DNA of 64,000 nt from Moorella sp. Hama-1 (GCF_023734095.1 NZ_AP024620.1:926501-990500), one strand, 5' to 3'. Numbered from the stretch's first letter, positions 40,225-49,328 are shown. Program-made: numbers and translations. Notes: generated by a model from the sequence alone, not told the origin.

Positions 40225-41733
40225 ATGAATTTTTCCTGGAGTTATTTACTGCATGGCTTTGCCCAGGCTGCTACGCCCTTAAACCTGGCCTACGCTCTGC
40301 TGGGCAGCCTGGTGGGCACCCTGGTGGGGGTATTGCCGGGTATCGGCCCGACCTCGGCCATTGCCATCCTTTTACCCCTGACGACGATCCTGCCGCCTAT
40401 CCCGGCCATAATCATGATGGCTGCCATCTACTACGGCGCCATGTACGGCGGCTCAACCACAGCTATTGTCGTTAATATTCCCGGCGAGGCCTCTTCGGTG
40501 CCCACGGCCATGGACGGTTATCAACTGGCGCGCCAGGGCCGGGGCGGGCCGGCCCTGGGCATCTCGGCCATCTCCTCCTTTGTGGCCGGGACCCTGAGCC
40601 TGGTGGGTTTAACCTTCTTCGCCCCCTTGCTGGCCAATGTCGCCCTGGCCTTCGGCCCGCCGGAGTATTTCGCCCTCATGTTCATGGCCCTGAGCCTGGT
40701 GGTCAGTCTCTCCGGTCGGGCCCTGTTGAAGGGCCTCATTGCCACCGCCCTGGGTCTTTTGGTATCGATGATGGGCCTGGATCCCCTGACGGGGGAGGCC
40801 CGCCTGACCTTCGGTACAGTTTCCCTGATGGCCGGGGTGAATTTTATCAGCGTCATCATCGGTCTCTTTGCCATTGGCGAGGTGCTGGTCAATATTGAAA
40901 GGGCCGTGGCAACTATCTATGAGAATAAGGTGCGCGACTGGCTGCCCACCAGGGAAGACCTAAAACATAGCTGGGGGGCCATGTTGCGCTCTTCTGTCAT
41001 CGGCTTCTTCCTGGGGCTTTTGCCGGGTTGCAGCCCGGCGGTGACAACCTTTATCGCCTACGACGCGGAAAAAAAGGTTTCCAAGCGGCCCCACCTCTTC
41101 GGCCATGGCGCCATCGAGGGGGTTGCCGCGGCGGAGGGCGCCAACAACGCTACCTGCAGCGGTGGTTTTGTACCCCTGTTTTCCTTCGGCATTCCTTCCG
41201 GGCCGGCCCTGGCAGTCCTTCTGGGTGGGTTTATGATGTACGGCCTGCAGCCGGGACCCATGCTCTTTAAAGAGAATCCAGATTTGGTGTGGGCGGTTAT
41301 TGCCAGTATGTACCTGGGGAATATCATCTTGCTGGTCTTAAACCTGCCCCTGGTGGGGCTCTGGGCGCGGATCGCCCTCATTCCCTTCCCCATCCTGGGA
41401 CCGATGATCATCCTCTTTTCCGTTATTGGCGCCTACAGTGTCCGCTTCCTCATGTTTGACGTCTGGGTGGCCCTGATCTTTGGGGTCCTGGGGTATTTGA
41501 TGCGTAAGCTGGGCTTCCCCCTGGCGCCCATGGTCCTGGCTACCGTTTTGACCCAGATGCTGGAGACTTCCCTGAAACAATCCATGGTCCTCTCCGATGG
41601 TTCGCCGTTGATTTTCTTCACCAGACCCCTGGCGGCCGTCTTTATGGTCCTGGCATTTATCATGATCGCCTGGGGGGTATGGCTGCAGTTCAGCGGCCGG
41701 GGTAAGGAACTGGCGGCCGACGATAGCGATTAG
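40225..41733 (+). CDS. tctA: TctA, large permease of TTT transporter
   Basis: A 502-residue permease with about eleven helices. The TctA signature VGVLPGIGPTSAIAILLP is near the N-terminus and a matching second motif FFLGLLPGCSPAVTTFIAYD lies in the middle, both typical of the family's inverted repeat. GGAGGTAAGATT precedes the ATG. It ends the tctCBA operon, which closes with a terminator at 41790-41820. The operon may import a carboxylate by a sodium or proton gradient, which is family knowledge. Confidence 0.92.
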   Translation: MNFSWSYLLHGFAQAATPLNLAYALLGSLVGTLVGVLPGIGPTSAIAILLPLTTILPPIPAIIMMAAIYYGAMYGGSTTAIVVNIPGEASSVPTAMDGYQLARQGRGGPALGISAISSFVAGTLSLVGLTFFAPLLANVALAFGPPEYFALMFMALSLVVSLSGRALLKGLIATALGLLVSMMGLDPLTGEARLTFGTVSLMAGVNFISVIIGLFAIGEVLVNIERAVATIYENKVRDWLPTREDLKHSWGAMLRSSVIGFFLGLLPGCSPAVTTFIAYDAEKKVSKRPHLFGHGAIEGVAAAEGANNATCSGGFVPLFSFGIPSGPALAVLLGGFMMYGLQPGPMLFKENPDLVWAVIASMYLGNIILLVLNLPLVGLWARIALIPFPILGPMIILFSVIGAYSVRFLMFDVWVALIFGVLGYLMRKLGFPLAPMVLATVLTQMLETSLKQSMVLSDGSPLIFFTRPLAAVFMVLAFIMIAWGVWLQFSGRGKELAADDSD

Positions 41734-41789
41734 TAAGAGTAGTAAGAGCAGAGCTATTTACGGGCAGCATATATAAGGTTATAATAATG

Positions 41790-41820
41790 TGGAAGCCGTC
41801 CAGGGGCTTCCATAATTTTT
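41790..41820 (+). terminator. Rho-independent terminator after tctA
   Basis: TGGAAGCC pairs with GGCTTCCA and is followed by TAATTTTT. Confidence 0.85.
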
Positions 41821-41828
41821 ATCATCCT

Positions 41829-41914
41829 GTTCACCGCCGCTTCGCTGCGGCTTTGCTGAGTTTGCTTACGCCTCGAACCAAGTCGCCTTCAGCCTGTACC
41901 CGCCAGCTCTTGTC
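41829..41914 (+). repeat. Dispersed repeat family R2, copy B
   Basis: GTTCACCGCCGCTTCGCTGC, GCTGAGTTTGCTTACGCCTC and GAACCAAGTCGCC match copy A at 22879-22972 with small differences. It occupies the tctA to larA-like spacer. Confidence 0.75.
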
Positions 41915-42013
41915 TCAACTAGCATTTTTATAGTTCTCTGGCGGGGGTATTGGTCCCATGAATGATTCCTGGGTATTGCTGCAAGATAACAACGGAAGGG
42001 GTTGGAGTTAAAA

Positions 42014-43273
42014 GTGACAACTATCAAGATACCCTATGGTCAAGGATACCTTACCGGCGAACTGCCGGGAAATATAAAGGTACAGGAGGCAGCCCCGCGG
42101 GAGGTGGCCGGGGTACCGGACGCGGCGGCCGAGGTGCGCCGGGCCCTGGAGCAGCCTACCGGCAACCGTGGGTTAGAGGAACTACGGGGAGCCCGACGGG
42201 TAGTAATCGTCGTCAGCGACTTGACCCGGCCGGTGCCCAACGAGATTATCTTGCTTGTCTTGCTGGAGAAACTAAATGCCATCGGCATCAAAGACGAACA
42301 GATCACCATCCTGGTGGGGGCCGGCTTGCACCGGCCGGCGCCGCCGGAGGAATTCCCCCAAATAGTCGGCACAGCAATAGCTGCCAGGGTAAAGGTCATC
42401 AGCCACGATGCCTATGCTCCGGGCATCCTGCAACCGGTGGGGGTTTCCTCCCGGGGGACGCCCATCTGGATCAACCGCCACTACCTGGAGGCTGACGGCC
42501 GCATCCTGATCGGCATGATTGACCCCCACCAGATCGTCGGCTACAGCGCCGGGGCCAAGTCCCTGGTTATCGGCTGCGGCGGCGAGGCCACCATCCGGGC
42601 CAACCACGCTCACCTGGTAGAACCGGAGGCCACCCTGGGCCGGGTGGAGGGTAACCCGGCCCGGGAGGATATCGATGAAATCGGTGGCCTGGTGGGCATT
42701 AACCTGATCATTAATGTCGTCTTGAACAGCCACAAGGGGATTGTCCGGGCCGTGGCCGGCCATTACCTGGCGGCCCACCGGGCCGGGGTGGCCATTGCCC
42801 GCCAGGTATGTGAGGTGCCGGTGCCGGAGATAGCCGACCTGGTTATTGCTTCACCAGGCGGTTTCCCTAAGGACATCAACCTCTATCAAGCCCAGAAGGG
42901 GTTGGCCCACGCCGCCAGGGTAGTTAAGGAAGGGGGGGTGATTATCCTTGGCGCCGAATGCCGCGAAGGAGCCGGGGAGGACCGTTTCCTGGCGGGAATG
43001 CAGGCCGGCAGCACCCCGGAGGAGGTAATTGCAGCCTTTCGCAAGAAGGAGTTTCAAATGGGCCAGCATAAAGCCTTCCTCTGGTGCCGTTCCCTGGTCC
43101 GGGCACGGGTAATCGTGGTGGGCGACGGGGTGGACGATGAATTGGCCCGGGTGGTAATGGTTCGGAAGGCTCCGAGCCTGCAAGCAGCCATAGAGATGGC
43201 CCTGCAGGAATTGCCGGGGGCTAAGGTGGCAACCGTAATGCCCAAAGCCAACTCAACCATCCCGGAGCTTTAG
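42014..43273 (+). CDS. LarA-family (DUF2088) nickel-pincer enzyme
   Basis: A roughly 419-residue protein of the lactate racemase LarA family, whose members use a nickel-pincer nucleotide to racemise or epimerise 2-hydroxy acids. Key residues are visible: His in GAGLHRPAP, His in VISHDAY, the HQIVGYSAGAKSLVIG segment holding the His/Lys pair that binds the cofactor, and a C-terminal FQMGQHKAFLW. Cofactor-building genes larB, larC and larE are not in the window, so substrate and activity are open. GTG 42014 has GGAG upstream; TTG 42002 is an alternative. The neighbouring carboxylate transporter and ThiS-like gene may be related. Confidence 0.82.
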   Translation: MTTIKIPYGQGYLTGELPGNIKVQEAAPREVAGVPDAAAEVRRALEQPTGNRGLEELRGARRVVIVVSDLTRPVPNEIILLVLLEKLNAIGIKDEQITILVGAGLHRPAPPEEFPQIVGTAIAARVKVISHDAYAPGILQPVGVSSRGTPIWINRHYLEADGRILIGMIDPHQIVGYSAGAKSLVIGCGGEATIRANHAHLVEPEATLGRVEGNPAREDIDEIGGLVGINLIINVVLNSHKGIVRAVAGHYLAAHRAGVAIARQVCEVPVPEIADLVIASPGGFPKDINLYQAQKGLAHAARVVKEGGVIILGAECREGAGEDRFLAGMQAGSTPEEVIAAFRKKEFQMGQHKAFLWCRSLVRARVIVVGDGVDDELARVVMVRKAPSLQAAIEMALQELPGAKVATVMPKANSTIPEL

Positions 43274-43375
43274 AGCCTTTTCCGCGAAACGCCCATCCCG
43301 CTGGGCGACACTGGAGAAAGACGCCTCACCTTCATTTGGGGATAAGCGCTGGGAATATTGCCAGGGGGGTAACCC

Positions 43376-43576
43376 ATGATCCGGGTTTGGTTAAACGACA
43401 AACAACTGCAAGTAGCCGCAGGCACTACAGTGGCTAATTTACTGGCCGGGGAAGGACTGCTGACCCCCATTGCCACGGTGGCGGTCAATGGCAGGCTTTT
43501 ACCGCGGCGGGAATGGGGTGACTCCCTCCAGGACGGGGATAGGGTGGAGGTTATCAGCATGATGGCTGGCGGCTAA
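43376..43576 (+). CDS. ThiS/MoaD-like sulfur carrier
   Basis: A 66-residue ubiquitin-like sulfur carrier ending in the essential Gly-Gly (MMAGG), with the MIRVWLNDKQLQVAAGTTVAN beta-grasp start and the LQDGDRVEVIS strand near the end. Thiocarboxylation at the terminal Gly is needed for sulfur transfer. Thiazole or molybdopterin partner genes are not nearby, so the pathway is unknown. It stands between the LarA-family gene and the MetE-C-like gene, which hints at sulfur-linked metabolism. Confidence 0.8.
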   Translation: MIRVWLNDKQLQVAAGTTVANLLAGEGLLTPIATVAVNGRLLPRREWGDSLQDGDRVEVISMMAGG

Positions 43577-43638
43577 AGGAGGAAAAACTCCGGCCGGTGG
43601 CGAATAGGAAGCAAAAGTCTGTTTTCGGAGGAATGAAC

Positions 43639-44718
43639 ATGGCCCTACCCGGTGATTTCCAGGCACTGGGCATCGGTAGCCTGCCCTACCACGAGCCCGG
43701 ACCAGCCATAGATCTCATCCTGAAAACCACCCCCGCCATTCCCCACTGGCCCCAGCTGCCCAAACGGGGCCACCAGGAACACTTCGTTTACCAGAGCCTG
43801 GCCCCCCTGGTCCGCCTGGGCTTGATCAAAGAAAGCCCGGGGGAGATGCCGGTCTTTACCGATGACGACCCCGGCTGGGCCGACAGGTTGACGGCTTTCT
43901 ACAGCCTTTACCTGGAGGCTGAGGCTGGGGCCGGAGAGGCCCTGGCGGCCTTTGCCATCCCCCGGGAGGCGGGGGTTGGTTTTTACGCCCTGCTGGAATA
44001 CCTGGAACAGAAGGGTACCGGGCCGGCCCGCTTTCTAAAGGGACAGGTGGCGGGGCCCATAACCGCCGGCCTGTATCTGACCTGCAGCTCCGGCCGCAGC
44101 GCTTTTTATGACCCCCAGCTACGGGACCTCATAGTGAAAACAACGGCCATGCAGGCCTGCTGGCAGGCCCGGGAGCTGGGTCGCTTTAACCTCCCGGTCC
44201 TGGTTTTTGTCGATGACCCGGCCCTGGCGGCCTATGGCACTTCCACCCATGTGGCCTTGCAGCGGGACGACCTGGTGGCTGCCCTGGCGGGGATTGTGGC
44301 GGGCATTGAGGCCGGCGGGGGCCTGGCGGGGGCCCATTCCTGCAGCGGGGTGGAGTGGCCTGTATTTTTCGAGGCCGGCTACCGGGTCCTGAGTTTTGAT
44401 GCCTATAACTACTTTACCTCCCTCCAGGTCTTTGCCGCCGACGTGGCCAACTTTATGGCAGAAGGCGGGGTCCTGGCCTGGGGAATCGTACCTACCTATG
44501 AACAGGCCTGGCAGGAAACACCGGCCACCCTGACGGCCAGGTTGCAGGAACAAATCGGGGAACTGGCCCGGCGGGGTGTAGATCAGGAAAGCCTTTACCG
44601 TCAGGCCCTGGTAACCCCTTCCTGCGGCACCGGGGTTCTGGAGGTAGACCTGGCGGAGCATATCTACGGGCTGGCTGCTGCTGTTGCCGCAATAATGGCT
44701 GCTAAGGCAATAAGTTGA
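43639..44718 (+). CDS. MetE-C/UROD-superfamily zinc methyltransferase-like protein
   Basis: A 359-residue TIM-barrel protein of the cobalamin-independent methionine synthase (MetE C-terminal)/uroporphyrinogen decarboxylase superfamily. Likely zinc ligands are His and Cys in GAHSCSGVEW, and Cys in TPSCGTGVL, as in the MetE pattern. It begins with the segment ALGIGSLPYHEPGPAIDLIL, typical of archaeal-style MetE paralogues. The N-terminal half of full MetE is absent. ATG 43639 has GGAGGA at proper spacing. The R4 repeat supplies the last codons (AIS) and the stop. The methyl donor and acceptor are unknown. Confidence 0.75.
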   Translation: MALPGDFQALGIGSLPYHEPGPAIDLILKTTPAIPHWPQLPKRGHQEHFVYQSLAPLVRLGLIKESPGEMPVFTDDDPGWADRLTAFYSLYLEAEAGAGEALAAFAIPREAGVGFYALLEYLEQKGTGPARFLKGQVAGPITAGLYLTCSSGRSAFYDPQLRDLIVKTTAMQACWQARELGRFNLPVLVFVDDPALAAYGTSTHVALQRDDLVAALAGIVAGIEAGGGLAGAHSCSGVEWPVFFEAGYRVLSFDAYNYFTSLQVFAADVANFMAEGGVLAWGIVPTYEQAWQETPATLTARLQEQIGELARRGVDQESLYRQALVTPSCGTGVLEVDLAEHIYGLAAAVAAIMAAKAIS

Positions 44719-44803
44719 CCCCTATCTGTTAACGGCAGATTAGGGGTCGTTGAAAGCCCCGGTTGGCGAGGCACCACATGCAGCCTTAGTTTTGCGTATC
44801 CTT
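44709..44803 (-). ncRNA. Structured-RNA-like repeat (family R4, copy B)
   Basis: On the minus strand this copy begins AAGGATACGCAAAACTAA like the R4 sequence at 15734-15828, keeps the CAACCGGGG segment, and ends with a GACCCCTA/TAGGGGTC stem and GTCAACTTATT. The stem bases differ from copy A but pairing is kept, which supports a functional structure. A TTGACA at 44840-44835 could be a -35 box but no good -10 is present. Confidence 0.45.
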
Positions 44804-44886
44804 GAACTAAAGCAAACATATCCATGGCAGTAGTTGTCAAGGTTGTGGCGGCGGAAGGGCCGCTATTTTTCTTGCATCGGCGATAG

Positions 44887-44920
44887 AAACTCTCCCTCAT
44901 TCGGGGAGAGTTTATTTTTA
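44887..44920 (+). terminator. Terminator upstream of mraZ
   Basis: AAACTCTCCC and GGGAGAGTTT form a ten-base-pair stem followed by ATTTTTA. It insulates the dcw cluster from the MetE-like gene. Confidence 0.88.
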
Positions 44921-44955
44921 TACCAGGCAGGAATTTTTATCCTTGCGGCGAATAT

Positions 44956-45003
44956 AGAGTGGTGTAAAGTGGGGCAAAGTGGCTCAAAGTGGTATAAAAG
45001 TGG
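44956..45003 (+). promoter_or_regulatory. MraZ box array before mraZ
   Basis: AAAGTGG boxes start at 44966, 44976, 44986 and 44997, with a degenerate AGAGTGG at 44956. The period is 10 bases (11 for the last). MraZ binds tandem GTGG/TGGG repeats with this spacing, so this is very likely the autoregulatory operator of mraZ and the dcw cluster. Confidence 0.85.
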
Positions 45004-45014
45004 GAGCAAAGCCC

Positions 45015-45446
45015 ATGTTCATGGGGGAGTACCAGCATACCATTGATGATAAGGGGCGTTTGATTATCCCGGCCCGCTTTCGGGAGGAACTGGGGATGAA
45101 GTTTGTGATCACCAAGGGCCTGGATAACTGCCTCTTTGCCTACCCCATGCCGGGCTGGGCGGAAATGGAGCAGAAACTGCGGAGCCTGCCCTTTACCCGT
45201 GCCGACGCCCGGGCCTTCGTCCGTTTCTTCTTTTCCGGCGCTACCGAATGTGAACTTGACCGCCAGGGGAGAATACTGCTGCCAGGAAATTTACGGGAAT
45301 ACGCCCGCCTGGAGAAAGAAGTTGTGGTGGTGGGTGTATCTACCCGGGTTGAGATTTGGAGCCGGGTCCTGTGGGAGAAATACTGCCAGGAAACGGCCGA
45401 CCAGTACGAGGACCTGGCGGAAAAAATCGTCGACTTTAATATATAA
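45015..45446 (+). CDS. mraZ: MraZ, transcriptional regulator of the dcw cluster
   Basis: MraZ is an AbrB-like dimeric DNA-binding protein that regulates the dcw operon. The 143-residue protein has two MraZ domains with the paired DxxxR motifs [10 protein letters not shown] and [12 protein letters not shown] 45015 is chosen because the family begins [11 protein letters not shown] and a GTGGGAG ribosome site precedes it; an upstream GTG at 44979 lies inside the operator. The preceding box array fits autoregulation. It starts the cell-division/wall cluster, with rsmH following. Confidence 0.95.
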   Translation: MFMGEYQHTIDDKGRLIIPARFREELGMKFVITKGLDNCLFAYPMPGWAEMEQKLRSLPFTRADARAFVRFFFSGATECELDRQGRILLPGNLREYARLEKEVVVVGVSTRVEIWSRVLWEKYCQETADQYEDLAEKIVDFNI

Positions 45447-45502
45447 GAGCCTTTTATGGAGCGCCAACGTCCTTCTGACGAACCACGATAACTGGGGCGT
45501 GT

Positions 45503-45548
45503 AGGTTCTCACTTCCAACCTCCCACTTCCCACATCTTTTTAAGAGGT
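45503..45548 (+). repeat. Partial R1 repeat before rsmH
   Basis: GGTTCTCACTTCCAACCTCC followed by CACTTCCCACATCTTTTTAAGAGG resembles the last third of R1 (54895-54933). The ribosome site AAGAGG of rsmH lies at its end. Confidence 0.5.
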
Positions 45549-45555
45549 GGCGGCT

Positions 45556-46512
45556 TTGCCCTTTGCCCACCAACCAGTATTACTAGCAGAAGTTGTCCAA
45601 CTCCTTGATCCCAGGCCGGGGGAGTTCTTCGTCGATGCCACGGTGGGTGGCGGTGGCCATAGCGCCGCCATCCTGCCCCGGCTGCTCCCCGGTGGACATC
45701 TCCTGGGTCTTGATCGCGACGCTGCGGCTGTGACCGCCGCCAGGGAACGCCTGGCTCCCTTCGGCACTGGAGCGGAGATCGTCCAGGCCAATTTTCGGGA
45801 TCTGGCGGCTGTCCTGGCGGCCAGGGGCATCCAGGGGGTGGATGGCCTCCTTTTTGACCTGGGGGTATCCTCCTACCAGCTGGATAATCCGGAACGCGGT
45901 TTCAGTTACCAGGTCGATGCCCCCCTGGACATGCGTATGGGGCAGGATCAGGATTTGACGGCGGCCAAGGTAGTTAATAATTGGCCCGCCGATAAACTGG
46001 CAGCTGTGATCTGGCAATATGGCGAAGAGCGTTGGGCGACGCGGATTGCCGACTTTATCGTCGCCGCCCGGCAGGAAAGGCCCATTACGACCACCGGGCA
46101 GTTGGTGACGATTATCAAAGAAGCAATTCCGGCCGGGGCCAGGAGGTCCGGACATCATCCCGCCAAGCGGACCTTCCAGGCCCTCCGGATTGCCATAAAT
46201 GGCGAGCTGGACGCCCTGCAGTCCGCCCTGGCCGAACTGGAGGCCATTTTAAAGCCCGGCGGCCGGGTAGGGGTTATCTCCTTTCATTCCCTGGAGGACA
46301 GGATTGTTAAAGAAGTCTTTCGCAATTTGAGCGGCCGGTGTACCTGCCCGCCAGGCCTGCCGGTCTGCACCTGTGGCCGGCGCCAGGTACTGGTGCCGGT
46401 TACCCGTAAACCCGTAGTTCCCACGGCAACAGAAATCGCCGGTAATCCCAGGGCCCGTAGCGCCAGGTTGCGGGTGGCCCGGCGGGTTCTAAAGAACAAG
46501 GACGGTGAATAA
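45556..46512 (+). CDS. rsmH: RsmH (MraW), 16S rRNA C1402 N4-methyltransferase
   Basis: RsmH methylates N4 of cytidine 1402 of 16S rRNA. The roughly 318-residue protein begins [16 protein letters not shown], has the SAM loop [18 protein letters not shown], the conserved [19 protein letters not shown] and [15 protein letters not shown] segments, and a C-terminal [15 protein letters not shown] 45556 is preferred over GTG 45547 because it matches the family N-terminus and spacing from AAGAGGTGG. Its place between mraZ and ftsL is the classic dcw order. Confidence 0.95.
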   Translation: MPFAHQPVLLAEVVQLLDPRPGEFFVDATVGGGGHSAAILPRLLPGGHLLGLDRDAAAVTAARERLAPFGTGAEIVQANFRDLAAVLAARGIQGVDGLLFDLGVSSYQLDNPERGFSYQVDAPLDMRMGQDQDLTAAKVVNNWPADKLAAVIWQYGEERWATRIADFIVAARQERPITTTGQLVTIIKEAIPAGARRSGHHPAKRTFQALRIAINGELDALQSALAELEAILKPGGRVGVISFHSLEDRIVKEVFRNLSGRCTCPPGLPVCTCGRRQVLVPVTRKPVVPTATEIAGNPRARSARLRVARRVLKNKDGE

Positions 46513-46515
46513 GCT

Positions 46516-47040
46516 ATGATAGCGGCGCCAAGGGAAGCGGCCTATATGCCAGGCCCGGTTACAGGGAGCAAGTATTCCTTACGGACCGGTGCCGCCGGCC
46601 GGCACCAGAAGACCGGGGCCAGACAAAAGGTAATCCTTCTAGGCCTGGTGTTGCTGGCTATTATAACCGGTCTGGCCCTGACCTTTTTGTCCATGCAGCT
46701 GGTAATAAAAGGATACAAGATTGATAGCATAAAACAGGAACTGGGTACTTTGCAAAGGGAGAATGAACAGCTACAATTAGAGGTGGCCCGCTTGAAGGCA
46801 CCGGAACGAGTGGCCAGGGTTGCAACTGCTAAGTTGGGGATGATTGAACCCCAAACCGAGCAGATTTATTATGTGCCGGATAAGGCCGGGACCGGGAAAC
46901 AGGTCCAGGTAGCGGCAGCGGCACCGGCCGGTACGGCGGTAACCAGCCCGGCACCAGGGGGACAGTCATGGTGGGTGGCTCTGACGGAAGCCCTGCACCA
47001 GTGGCTGGGACCAGGGCGCCCGGCCCGGGCCGGGGCTTAG
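46516..47040 (+). CDS. ftsL: FtsL/DivIC-type division protein
   Basis: A small bitopic septal protein of 174 residues: a basic cytoplasmic head, one membrane helix (VILLGLVLLAIITGLALTFL), and an extracytoplasmic coiled coil (QELGTLQRENEQLQLEVARL), ending with the segment RVARVATAKLGMIEP that is typical of FtsL. It works with FtsQ/DivIB and FtsB/DivIC in the divisome. A Pro/Ala-rich C-terminal extension follows the coiled coil. Identification rests on topology and its position between rsmH and a PBP gene. Confidence 0.82.
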   Translation: MIAAPREAAYMPGPVTGSKYSLRTGAAGRHQKTGARQKVILLGLVLLAIITGLALTFLSMQLVIKGYKIDSIKQELGTLQRENEQLQLEVARLKAPERVARVATAKLGMIEPQTEQIYYVPDKAGTGKQVQVAAAAPAGTAVTSPAPGGQSWWVALTEALHQWLGPGRPARAGA

Positions 47041-47088
47041 GCAGTCCTTCACCGCCGATCAGCGGGGCGCCGGCAAGGGGCGACATCA

Positions 47089-49224
47089 GTGCAAACGAAT
47101 GTCAACATCCGTAAACGCCTGGTCCTTATTTTTTTAATCCTGGCAGGTTGCCTGGTAACGATTTTATTGCGGTTGGCCTGGTTACAGTTCGTCCGCGGTG
47201 GCGAGCTGCAGCAAAAGGCCCTCAATAACCGGCTCAATGTCCTGCCGGTGGCGGCCCAACGGGGCGTCATTTATGACCGTAACCGGCATGAGCTGGCCGT
47301 AAGCGTTGCGACTGACTATATTGGCGCCTTCCCACCGGAAGTCAGGGATTCGGGCCGGGCCCAGGAGATAGCCGACAAACTGGGCGCTATCCTCGGCCTG
47401 CCCCCGGACAAGGTCCTGGAGAAGATAACCCGCAATACAGGCTTCGAATTTGTCGAACGCCAGGTGGAATATGCTAAAGCTCAGCAAATAAGGGATCTGG
47501 TTAAGAATAAGAAGTTACCAGGAATCGAAGTGGTGCCGGAGAACCGGCGCTATTATCCCAATGGCCCCCTGGCCGCCCAGATACTGGGGTTCTGCGGTAT
47601 TGATAACCAGGGTCTGGAAGGCATTGAGGCCATGTATGACAAGGAATTGGCCGGGGAACCCGGCAAAATTGTGATGGAATTCGACGCCCTGGGGCATGAG
47701 ATACCCCGGGCCACCCACCGCTATATGGCACCCCAAAACGGCCACAGCCTGGTGCTGACCATCGACCAGACGATCCAGTATATTGCCGAACGTGAACTGG
47801 ATAAGATCATGGCCAGCCCCACCAACCCGAAAAAAGCCAATATCATTGTCATGGATCCTAAAACCGGCGAGATCCTGGCTATGGCCAGCCGGCCGGCCTT
47901 TGATCCGAATAACTTTAATAAGTACCCCAACAGCGTCTGGGGTAACCCCCTGGTGCGGGACGCCTACGAACCGGGTTCGGCCTTTAAGATCATCACCGCG
48001 GCGGCTGCCCTGGAGGAGGGTGTGGTAAAGCCGACGGATCGGTTTTACGACCCTGGCTACATCAAGGTTGGCCCGGACACTATTAACTGCTGGTTGCCCG
48101 GGGGTCACGGTAGCGAGACCTTTGTTGAAGGGGTGAAAAACTCCTGCAACCCGGTCTTCGTCCAGACGGCCCTGCGGTTGGAAGAAAAGAAAGCCGGCCT
48201 CTTTTATAATTACATCAAGGCCTTTGGTTTCGGCCGGCCCACGGGCATCGATTTAACCGGCGAAGGCAGCGGTTTACTCATTCCCCAGCAGGAGCTGAAA
48301 CCCATCAATATCGCCACCATTGGTATCGGCCAGGGTATTGCCGTCACGCCCCTGCAACTGGTAACGGCCGTTTCGGCCGTCGCCAATGGCGGCCAGCTGA
48401 TGCGGCCCCACCTGGTGAAAGAGGTTCTGGACGACCAGGGTAAAGTGGTGAAAGAGATTGCCCCGGAGGCGGAGCGGCAGGTAATATCCCCGGAAACGGC
48501 CAAACAGCTGCGGGAGATGTTAGAAGCCGTTGTCAGTGAGGGTACCGGTCGTAACGCCTACATCCCCGGTTACCGGGTCGGCGGCAAAACGGGTACGGCC
48601 CAGAAGGCCGGGCCCGGCGGCTATATGGAAGGCAAGTATGTAGCTTCCTTTATCGGTATGGCTCCGGTGAACGACCCCCGTCTGGTGGCCCTGGTAACCA
48701 TTGACGAACCAAAGGGATATCCTTATTATGGTGGTACCCTGGCGGCGCCTATCTTCCAGCGAGTGGTGGCCGATGCCCTCCATTACCTGAAGGTACCGCC
48801 CCAGTATGATAGTAAACAGGCCAATAAAGAAAAACCGGCGGCCCCGGTCACCGTACCCAATGTTACCGGCCTTGACCTGGCGGCAGCCCGGGCCGAACTG
48901 GAGAAGGCCGGCCTGGCGGTCCGGGTCGAGGGCGAGACTGGTAAGGTAATAGCCCAGATGCCCCGGGCCGGAGCCGTGGTATCGTCGGGCACCAAAGTGA
49001 TCCTCTACCTGCAGGGTGATCCCAACCGGCCGCGGGTTCCGGATGTTAACGGTTTGCGGGTGACCGAGGCGGCCGAGGTCCTGGCGGCATACGGTCTGCA
49101 ACTGGTGCCCGCGGGAACGGGCCAGGCCGGGGAGCAAAACCCCATTCCCGGCACCCTGGTTACACCGGGAACGAGTATCCACGTCAAGTTCCATGAACCG
49201 GCCCAGGAGGTTCTGGGGCCTTAA
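47089..49224 (+). CDS. spoVD: SpoVD/FtsI-type penicillin-binding protein with two PASTA domains
   Basis: A class B transpeptidase of 711 residues: an N-terminal membrane segment (LVLIFLILAGCLVTILLRLAWL), a dimerisation domain, and a transpeptidase domain with SAFK (SxxK nucleophile, in YEPGSAFKIITAA), SCN and KTGTAQ. Two PASTA domains follow (VTVPNVTGLDLAAARAEL and PRVPDVNGLRVTEAAEVL). This composition resembles SpoVD, which cross-links cortex peptidoglycan, but as the only PBP in the cluster it may also serve septation. GTG 47089 follows GCAAGGGGCGACATCA. A GC-rich hairpin without a long T-run lies after the stop. Confidence 0.88.
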   Translation: MQTNVNIRKRLVLIFLILAGCLVTILLRLAWLQFVRGGELQQKALNNRLNVLPVAAQRGVIYDRNRHELAVSVATDYIGAFPPEVRDSGRAQEIADKLGAILGLPPDKVLEKITRNTGFEFVERQVEYAKAQQIRDLVKNKKLPGIEVVPENRRYYPNGPLAAQILGFCGIDNQGLEGIEAMYDKELAGEPGKIVMEFDALGHEIPRATHRYMAPQNGHSLVLTIDQTIQYIAERELDKIMASPTNPKKANIIVMDPKTGEILAMASRPAFDPNNFNKYPNSVWGNPLVRDAYEPGSAFKIITAAAALEEGVVKPTDRFYDPGYIKVGPDTINCWLPGGHGSETFVEGVKNSCNPVFVQTALRLEEKKAGLFYNYIKAFGFGRPTGIDLTGEGSGLLIPQQELKPINIATIGIGQGIAVTPLQLVTAVSAVANGGQLMRPHLVKEVLDDQGKVVKEIAPEAERQVISPETAKQLREMLEAVVSEGTGRNAYIPGYRVGGKTGTAQKAGPGGYMEGKYVASFIGMAPVNDPRLVALVTIDEPKGYPYYGGTLAAPIFQRVVADALHYLKVPPQYDSKQANKEKPAAPVTVPNVTGLDLAAARAELEKAGLAVRVEGETGKVIAQMPRAGAVVSSGTKVILYLQGDPNRPRVPDVNGLRVTEAAEVLAAYGLQLVPAGTGQAGEQNPIPGTLVTPGTSIHVKFHEPAQEVLGP

Positions 49225-49237
49225 ACCCCCGGCCCGG

Positions 49238-49260
49238 CGCCAGCAGGGCGCCGGGCTATC
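49238..49260 (+). terminator. GC-rich hairpin after the PBP gene
   Basis: GCCCGGCGCC and GGCGCCGGGC pair around a short loop. The following sequence is not T-rich, so it may be a pause or processing site more than a terminator. Confidence 0.4.
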
Positions 49261-49328
49261 TAACCTTCAGGGGCTTAATTTGTCATCAGCTGGTAAGAAT
49301 AGAATAGATGGAAGGGGCTGGTAGTTAC

